Assembly (NCBI GenBank): GCA_037176845.1
Contig: JAYKXP010000054.1
Location: 124,001-188,000, forward strand
From: Paramarasmius palmivorus
Lineage: Eukaryota; Basidiomycota; Agaricomycetes; Agaricales; Marasmiaceae
Length of the DNA stretch: 64,000 bases
Direction: 5' to 3'
Part shown: positions 56,297 through 64,000 of the stretch, piece by piece
Numbering within the stretch: the stretch's first letter is position 1
How the letters are laid out: each line of letters opens with the position of its first letter
Notes under the pieces: generated by a model
Databases searched by the model: none
Told to the model about the DNA's origin: nothing
What the model saw: only the letters and a program-made list of their open reading frames with translations
Translations under genes and position numbers: made by a program

Positions 56297-57568
56297 ATGT
56301 CTTCAGCATATGGAACGACTAGGCATCACCATTCCCCAGCTGCTGCAAACTATTCCAATAGGGATCGCGTCACCGACTATCATACCACCCTTTTTCGACG
56401 TTTATCGTGGGATGGCACAGTCCCACTCGAAATTCGTGTAGACCCTAAGGAGCTACCAGCCAACTCCGATAGAGGGCTAGAATGCTACTTCATCCAAGCT
56501 CCTCGAGTCAGTTACATGCCTCTCTTGATGCCAGAGATCCGTAGATTCTTCATGGAACTAGTCTTTGACGAGACTGCTGCAAAGGAATTGAAAGACGACG
56601 AATGGTGGTTCGAGACTGCAGAGGGCAAACTTGTGAAGTGGTGCGTCGTTCTCCAGTTCAATCTGTCTTTATATCTAATAAACGTTGTACCCAGGCATTG
56701 GCCTATTGGTCTCATACACGATAATCACATTATATCCACATCACTGAAGCCATCCTCCTCTCGCTCAACGGCAACTGCATTACGTCTGACTTTGCACCTG
56801 GCTTCGCCGCCGAACGACAAGCTTTTACTTTCGCCCGGTCCAGAAGCATGCAAGCAAGCATTCATGGGACAGCTCAAGGAAGCCGACTTTATTCGATGGG
56901 GAAATACCAAACGGATGACAGGCCTCAGACAACAAGATCAAGACGGAATGTGGGAAGGAATAAAAGAGCGTGAGTGGACAGAAAATCATAAATTCTAGAG
57001 TCGGTGGATACGACTGATACTTGTCTTTAGATAATTTTGATGATTATTGGAGAGTTGCATCGAAAGTGACACCGACAACTACTCCTACTCGTGCGCAGTC
57101 TCCCGGACCACCTCCATCATCGGCATCGATGCACAATCGACCACCTTCGGCAGATCCAGGCGGCCCATCTGAGAAAGATGGTGCCTATAACGTGCGAAGT
57201 GTACCCGTACGAATATACCTCCCAGATGGACCCGTAATGCAAGAATTGGTGCCTCCAGTTCTCGAGGATGGTGTGTAACCCTTTGGGCCAATAACTGGAT
57301 CTGTTGACTTACCAGTGATTTAGGTTCCGCTCATACCCTGTCTCACTACCTGACCACACATCTACCCTTGCTCTTTCCCGCTCAGCCGCCCGCTCCGCCT
57401 CCCTCACGAAGCAATCCTCATCCTCGCCCTCCGTCAGTTCCCCAGCTGGCTTATGCGTTGATACAGGGGATTATCGCACCTATGGAGTCCGAAATGGCAT
57501 GGCTCGGTGCATGTCTCGCTGGGGCAGACGGATGGGTTAATATTTGCATAGGCATACATAATTCTTAA
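56297..57568 (+). CDS. ATG5: Autophagy protein 5
   Basis: Acceptor of the ubiquitin-like ATG12 and partner of ATG16 in the E3-like complex that lipidates ATG8. Start MSSAYGTTRHHH; the conserved core begins LFRRLSWDGTVPLEIRVDPK, then APRVSYMPLLMPEIRRFFME, LKWHWPIGLIHDNH-type block across intron 1, and MGQLKEADFIRWGNTKRM. The Lys in LKEAD (codon 56876-56878) aligns with human Lys130, the ATG12 conjugation site. A Pro/Ser-rich insert (TPTRAQSPGPPPSSASMHN) separates this from the second ubiquitin-fold half (VRSVPVRIYLPDGPVMQELV, TLSHYLTTHLPLLFP), and the end QGIIAPMESEMAWLGACLAGADGWVNICI is the typical C-terminus. The first ATG of the region with a fitting N-terminus was chosen. Confidence 0.95.
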
Positions 57569-57652
57569 TGAGCCGATTAAACTGTAGAAACTGTTTCTTG
57601 TGTGTGGGTATTCATTCCATTGATTATAATACTGATACCAAATGTCACATCC

Positions 57653-59455
57653 TTAAATATCAAACTTGACAATCTGTTCACCTCCGCCTCTCTCGATCTT
57701 TAAAAGCCGCTTCGCAACACACCCATACAGAACCCTTGAATGACTGGATACCAGCGCTGCACTGCCGCTTGTACTAGCCTTCTCAGATAAAAGTTCCTTC
57801 ACTTTGTTCAGGGGCAACGAAAGTTGCGGAGAGGTGAGTAAGGCAAGTATAAGGGTCGCAGTGAGTATTTGTTGCGGTGAAGGAGGTGCATTTGCTCCGC
57901 TGGCGGAGGATATAGTGGTAGATGGGGAAGTTGGTGTTGGTGTCATGGATGAAATAGACTGGAGTTGAACACTACGAAACATAGATCAGTGAGAATGTTC
58001 AGTCTGGCCTGTCCTAAAAAAACGTACATGGTTGTCTTTGCCTCCGGAGGTTTGTTGGTTGTGGTATTGAATCGATGGCTGGGTATTATCAAATCGCCAT
58101 GGGTGGCCCATATTTTGGCCTGCAAACACTTCTTGTCGGTATTTTAGAGATAGCAATCATATGAAGCTTACCACTACGCGTTCAACTTCTACATTGACCT
58201 TGATTCTTGACTTCTTCGTTTCTGACGGCTGTGGTGTTTCCGGAACATTATCAGAAGATTGAAATGGTGAGTCATCTTCTTGAGCTCTAGGCGTATCGAC
58301 CTGTTGTACACTATCTGCTGAGTCTCCTTCCTTGCCTGTATCCGTATCTGGATCGGGCTCTGATCGTGGTGGTTCGTCGAGAGGTTCCACAAGCAGCTGC
58401 TTTAGGGTCTGTGTCGGATCATCTTGGATGTCGTCGTCGAAGAGCCGACGAGATGGCGCAACGAAACTTTTGGTTGGAAAAGGGCTGGCCAGAGATAACA
58501 TGGAGTTATCTCCAAAGTCAGCCTCTTCGTCTAGAAGATTATCGGAGAAGTGAAGGGTACGCGCATTTGCGGCTGGCGTGCTCCAAAATGCCTCTTCGTC
58601 GCCTTCACTCCGCGGTATCTTGAGCGGCGAAGAAATTCTTGGTCTTCGCGATGGTGGCTTTGGAGTCTGTACTTTCTTGGAACCGCGATGGGGTTCGTTT
58701 TGTGCGAGCAGTGCCTCTTTCTCGAATTCCTATCAATGACTAGCTTTGGGCGAAGATAAAGACCACGCACTCTTTTTGCACAGTCGGCCAGCTTTAATCG
58801 TAATAACTCTATTCGTCGCTCTTCGTCCTCGACGACCGATTTTAGTGAGGGTGCTTCGTTGGTCTCGGTCTGAAACCCAGATCAGATAGATTTCAAAATC
58901 CAAAACTGGAACCAAAGACCTCTTTGAGGGTTTCGTTGAGAGTATATATTCGTTGGCGTACAGCCTCCAGTTGCTCTAGAATGGCAGAAACCTGCGAGTT
59001 TGCACGGGGCATGGGTCGAACATACTGGCTGACAAGAAAGCGTGTTAGACAGCAACAAAATGTTCAGGAGACCATACTCGCTATCGATCGATGCATTTCA
59101 GTGCCGCATGCGCGTAAACCTCTGGCAGAATCTCCTTTGGTTTATGCGTGTCTTCTTTTCGGGATTGAGGTTTCCGTAAAGGGGTGGCGCCATGAAATTC
59201 GACACGTGTAATCTCGAGGTCAGTCTGAGCATGAATATCATTGTCGTGAGATGAGGGCTTGGATGTGTTTGACACAGAGAACAGGCCCAGTTCCGAGGGG
59301 TCTATGTCCCTGATGAGGTCGCCAAGTTGGGTGAAAAGCACTGCACGTGTAAAGGGACCAGTTGAAGCGGCGGAAATCGAGTTGGATATTGCAGAGATAG
59401 AACGTGTACTGGCTTCTAGACGGTCAATGTAGGAATCGAGCGAGGTGCCCGACAT
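57653..59455 (-). CDS. SPC34: DASH/Dam1 complex subunit Spc34, with C-terminal extension
   Basis: Kinetochore subunit of the Dam1/DASH ring that couples chromosomes to microtubules. Start MSGTSLDSYIDRLEASTRSI, then FTRAVLFTQLGDLIRDIDPS-ELGLF, the Spc34 N-terminal signature, and YAHAALKCIDRYVRPMPRA. A coiled coil follows (ILEQLEAVRQRIYTLNETLK, DEERRIELLRLKLADCAKR). Beyond it the frame continues through an acidic/Pro-rich stretch of about 170 residues and ends with a compact domain: VVAKIWATHGDLIIPSHRFN, ILTATLILALLTSPQLSLPL, NKVKELLSEKASTSG and VLYGCVAKRLLKIERGGGEQ-IVKF, patterned like a winged helix. All junctions I checked (58.2 kb, 58.0 kb) keep phase, so this is one protein of about 450 residues against 300 in yeast. 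Convergent with ATG5 (84 bases). Confidence 0.75.
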
Positions 59456-59561
59456 GATGGTTGATGGGGAGAAAGATGGATTTCAGTTGACATAATAAAA
59501 ACAATTTCTTTCTTCCAAGGTTCCCGCTCTTCCCCCTAAGCCGTCCAACAGCATACAAACG

Positions 59562-62500
59562 ATGTGGGAGCCTCTTCCCCTCATCGTTTATGGTTATGCT
59601 GTCCATCCTCTCACTCCTTCTCGCCGGGATACAAGATACTCGACACGCACTCATCGGGAGCGTCTGAGTGTCGTAACAGAAGCCTCCACAGACGATCAAA
59701 CTCACAAAGACGTAGTTGCTCTCGAAGTAGGAGACGAAGTTTATGCTTTCGAGAAGTATACACCCAAGGGAAAGGAAGTAGAAGGCGTATGGTACCGGGG
59801 GTGCGTTCAAAACCTTCATGTTCAGCAGAGCTGTCATACTTAAAAAGCTACTTATGCTACAGTTATGTCGTTTGTACGACCCGGAGGCCTCCAGTTACCT
59901 GGTCTTTGACCGGCGACGCTTCTACATCTCGTGCAGCTCCACGAATAGACGAACCTCAGCAAGTCTTCATCGGCATTTTCCCTGCTTCTCACATCCATGT
60001 TCGCGATGAACTTTCCGACGCCGAGGGCCGCCTCCAAAGCCTTGCTGCTCAAAGCGACGCATTGAATGGGTATGGAAGTAACGGCGCTGGAAGTTCAGGC
60101 TATAATGCGACCGATCTCCCATCGGCTTGGAACAAAATACATGCAGGAATGGAACCACTAGAGGAGGAGCCTGATACCGCGACAGTCGCGACTGTTAGCA
60201 GGAAATCTTTCAGGCTCGGACCTCCACCTGACCAAGCTAGCTTGTCAAGAGCTGGCGTACCCGTATACCCTGCAAGTATACGATCCTCCTCCCCAGACGA
60301 ATCCCAAGCCAAACCTTTACCTCCCCGGCCATCTCTCAAGTCCGGAGACGACACGGCTTCAGGTGCTACGCAACCCATCATAGACGAAATTGCTTCCGCG
60401 ATACGCGAGTGGCATTCCCTTATGTTTCAATATCTCGCGCGTCGAGACTACAAACTCTTTCACATCGTTCGTGAACATATAGAAGCGTTACACCTAGGTC
60501 GTCGTCAGCTTCTAGCCCAGACACTTAGCGCAGAAGAGACCACCAGTTTACGACGTGATTGCGTGTCAAGATTGGTGTCAGGAAATCTTGTTCAAGGTCT
60601 TGATGTCATCGTTCGACATCCGACTTGGGGTGGTCTTGTTACGGTTGACGTTGAGGGTGACATTGACAATCGAAGCTGGGTTAGTGCAGTCCGGATGTAC
60701 TCAATGCAACTATCTCTGGCATACCTCAATGTCCCAAACGACGATAGCTCAAACAGGCCATACCCCTTACCATCATATACCGACTTGAATTCCACTGGGC
60801 CGATACCTACTCCTGCAAATTCTGCCTTCCCCGAGCTGCACCATCGAAAAACTCGATCGCGATCTACCGGTGGCATCAGGCTGACACCGACAGAAAAGTT
60901 ATCGGCTGTCAAATTCTATCACATTTTTCTCGACTTGCGTGCTTTTGTAGCAACGCCTTGCTCTCCCGGAGAAACCGCAGAACTCTTTTTCTCCCTTTAC
61001 AGAAAACAGGATTCCAAGTGGCAATTCATTACGGAAGACTTCTGTGCCGTACTCAATCACAATGGTGTTCTGGCCAGGAATCCCTCCCAAAGAATCCGTA
61101 CCCTGTTCCTGGATCTTGCACCATCTGATCTGCAGGACTCCGTCTATTTGGTATGTCGCATTGTGCGCAACGGTGCCTTCAAGATTAGCAGCAGTATGAG
61201 CTCAGGAGTCAGTCCTGAAAAGGAAAGGAAACAGTCTGAGGCATCGATACGATTCGAACCAGGCTCTTCTTCAGCCTACGTAGATTCGTTTGGGCCAGTC
61301 AGCCCAGGCAGTCCTCGGACCCCCGCTACATACGATACATCTGGGCAATGTCGACGTCCGTTTGGTTGTGCCGTTGTTGAGCTCGCCCAGCTCGGCAAGA
61401 TGGTTGCTGAGGGCCTAGACGTAACCCCAATTAAGGAGTATAGCATGCCCATCTTTGTACCTACCCACGAGGTCGCGTTCTCGATGCTACACCAGAGCAT
61501 CATAGATAACAACATGAAAGAGTTTGAAAAGTCTTCCAGGTTGGTTTATATTCTCTCCTCCCTATCCAATGCACTCAATTTCCTGCAGGGCAGATATGTT
61601 GGCAGTCAGTATCAAAGTCTTCCACGGTGACGCGCCTACGATAGTGAAGGAGAACACCTCGCTTTTGCAAGATATTCCGCATACATTGCGACTCGGGTTT
61701 CCTGATGTTGTGTTCCCTGGCGATGTCAGGAACGAGCTCTATATCAAGCTCTGGAGTGGCAGCTTTACCAGCGTTCCGGCTAATACTGGCCGTCTTAGTG
61801 TCAACTTTGGTAGACCGCCAATGGGGTCAGGATCTTTGAACATGCAGGTTACGGTGGAAGTTCGCGACCAAGAAGGAAGAACTATAGAAAACATCATCTC
61901 GGAAGGAAGTGGAGAGCCCCCGATGTCCCAATTTCATTCTATGATTTTCCGAAGCTGCAACGAGCCCACGTTCGGAGAGCTAATCAAGATTCAATTGCCA
62001 AGGCAAGAGGTACCTCAGTGGCATCTCTTCTTCACATTCCGCAATCGTTCAAACAAAGAACGCACCGGGCCCTACGCGTTCGCATTCCTACCCCTTTTCC
62101 CCGAAAACCGAGTCTTTGTTGAGGATGGCGGACATACTTTGATCATGTATCGAGCTGATAAGCTCAGCCAGCTCACTCCTGATGCATACCTGAGCGCGCC
62201 TGCTATCCTCACCGGTGATCAAAGACCAGAACAGATCTCCGTCCACCCCGATTTGCAGCGTGTAGCTCCGCCAACGAAGGATACTATGATTATTCGGACA
62301 TCACTGTGCTCTACCAAGTTAACACAGAATCCTGTCCTGCTTAGTCTCATGAATTGGGAGAAGATATCGGATCAGGCCCTTTTGTCGCAAGTACTTTACA
62401 ACTTCACCTTCGTTGGCGAGGTGGAGATAGTCAAGTTCTTGAGGGACATATTTGATTCCCTATTCGGTATTCTCATCTCAAATATGAATGCGTCCGGCGA

Positions 62501-64000
62501 AATGAATGATCTGGTATTCAACGCCCTTGTGTTTGTTCTTGGGATCATTCAGGACCGCCGCTTCGCCAACTTCCGCCCCGTTTTAGATGTATACATCGAG
62601 AAACACTTCTCATGTGCTACTGCATCATCCCTTCTCCTTCGCTCTATGAACACCCTCATCTCAGATCCCGCCAGTGACAAAAAACTTCGGTCCGCTCTCA
62701 AGGTCTGGCATTACATCATAAAATTCGTTGTCAGGTCCAGAGAGCTCCAGAAGGCCAAAGAGGCAGGGATGGGCGGAGGTGCCACAGCTGAACATTTCGA
62801 TAGCAACTTCAAACGCGAAGTGCGAGCACACATCTCGGAAGTTTCTCGCATGATGTCCACCTCTTCACCAGCATCGATCATCCTGACCCAGACAATAGCT
62901 CTCCAAAACTTCACCTCCATTCTTCCTGAGCTAGCCGAAATCTTCTCAACATTGGACCTTGTGTCTATCGTTACTAGTTTTGCTACAAGCGCTGTTCCAG
63001 CGGGGAAAGGAAAGCTTGTGATTTGGAAACTTATCATGTACCTGCAAATCGTGAAAGGCTTCCTGTTTGACAACCCTCAGTCACGTTCACTTTTGGTGGA
63101 TCCTGTCGTTTCGTGGATAAAACCGCACTTTGGGAAGTACGACGAATACTTCCACACTCAAACAAACGGCTCTGATCAGTCCACGCGGGATGCAACGCGC
63201 GTCGGTTGGCTTGAAAGCATAAGACTCTGCGTTACCATCGTAGCTGTCATGCTTGATAAGCTGCAGCAGCAGCTGGTCTCTCCTGAAGTGGCTCAGGACC
63301 GGCGGCAACTGCGAACTGAGCAAGAAAACGTGGACGCCCTTTTACCTTTAATCCCAAGGTAAGCTCAAAGCACCACCAGCGGAATAAACAAGTCTTGATG
63401 TATTCCAGATTATTAGACTCCTACCGTGAATTTATCAGCGCCGAATCTCTGGAAGCACTAGAACGCACTCGAGGCCCCTCTACAGTGAAGACACCCGTCC
63501 CAGTCGCTTTCCCAGAATCACATCCATTCTCGTTATTGGCTTATCTCCCGGGTACCGAGAAAACTCTTGCGACTTCGAGAATACCTTTCACCACCGATCG
63601 CCTCTTCAATCCGACGCTGGGTGAAATCGCTATCGTCTTCCTAGTCTTAATCTTATCAGCGTCCACGAAAGACATCCTCAACTTCCTGGATAACAGTTTG
63701 GTCATTGAAGGCCGTGCTAAATTTACAGCATTGATGTCCAATTTCTTTCAGATTTCAACGTCGATCTTGGATAATGACGCGTTCCCGAAGAATTGGCTCA
63801 ACGTCAATATCCTCTCTCTGAAGGTTTTGGTGAAAATGTTGGACCCCGTATCAAGTTTACTCGTCAAAGAATTCATCCCATCGTCAGATGCGGAAGCGGA
63901 ATTCAACCCTCAGCTATGGAGAGAAGCATTTTTCATGCTGCTCAAGCTTCTATCGTCGGATAAGCTGGTAATTGAGGAGTTCAGTCCACAGGTGGGTAGT
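59562..64000 (+). CDS. DOCK-family Rho-GTPase exchange factor, 3' end missing
   Basis: Dedicator-of-cytokinesis protein activating Rac/Cdc42-type GTPases. Exons 59562-59800, 59863-61539, 61589-63358 and 63409-63991 join in phase to 1423 residues before the window ends; a GTGGGT donor follows CAG at 63991. An SH3-like N-terminus (DVVALEVGDEVYAFEKYTPK, VWYRGYVV, FIGIFPASHIHV) is followed by a Ser/Pro linker, a DOCK helical block (EIASAIREWHSLMFQYLARR, FHIVREHIEALHLGRRQLL), a pre-C2 region (GVLARNPSQRIRTLFLDLAP) and the DHR-1/C2 lipid-binding domain (GDVRNELYIKLWSGSF, EEPMSQ-like SMIFRSCNEPTFGELIKIQL, HLFFTFRNRSNKERTGPYAF). Armadillo-like helices follow. The catalytic DHR-2 domain lies beyond the right edge. 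Its start is 106 bases from the divergent SPC34 start. Confidence 0.92.

Overview
The window is nuclear DNA from a filamentous basidiomycete, most likely an Agaricomycete. The genes are split by many short (about 45-70 base) GT-AG introns with CTNAC-like branch sites. Several protein families typical of mushroom-forming fungi occur: DUF6533/DUF6534-type seven-helix proteins, a secreted SGLSSP-type protein and a MATA-type HMG box. Intergenic gaps are short in the housekeeping part. I saw no rRNA, convincing tRNA, CRISPR array or intact transposon.

Layout. 0-9 kb is a gene-poor, decayed stretch. It holds the 3' part of a seven-helix membrane protein gene (1-1135), four to five diverged copies of an unknown intron-bearing repeat (1.2-5.1 kb), a broken relative of a small gene at 20.4 kb, a small C2H2 zinc-finger gene, a broken fragment of the ER ubiquitin ligase HRD1, and an inverted repeat. 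9-19 kb is dense: an OM14-like mitochondrial outer-membrane protein, indoleamine 2,3-dioxygenase, a single-pass membrane protein, pyroglutamyl peptidase I and NAD kinase. 19-22.9 kb is sparse again (a small unknown gene and a DUF6533 gene that looks broken). 22.9-34.5 kb holds an HMT1/ABCB6-type ABC transporter, a glycine-rich RRM protein, an HMG-box transcription factor, a decayed interval and a PDK1-type kinase. 34.7-64 kb is almost continuous housekeeping sequence: acetolactate synthase regulatory subunit, COG5, a CipC/DUF3759-like protein, eIF3c, APS kinase, a LETM1-like protein, a double Zn2Cys6 factor, a secreted protein, DBF4, acetoacetyl-CoA synthetase, ATG5, the DASH subunit Spc34 and a DOCK-family GEF running off the right edge.

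Functional links are loose, as expected for a fungal chromosome arm: Trp-to-NAD (IDO) and NAD-to-NADP (NAD kinase) lie 5 kb apart; DBF4 and Spc34 serve S-phase entry and kinetochore attachment; ILV6, APS kinase and acetoacetyl-CoA synthetase are metabolic. There is no biosynthetic cluster or obvious defence island. The most unusual item is the transcription factor at 47.1-48.7 kb: it carries two tandem Zn2Cys6 clusters whose exons are split at the same residue, which points to exon duplication. Exon boundaries were derived by eye from splice consensus and reading phase.
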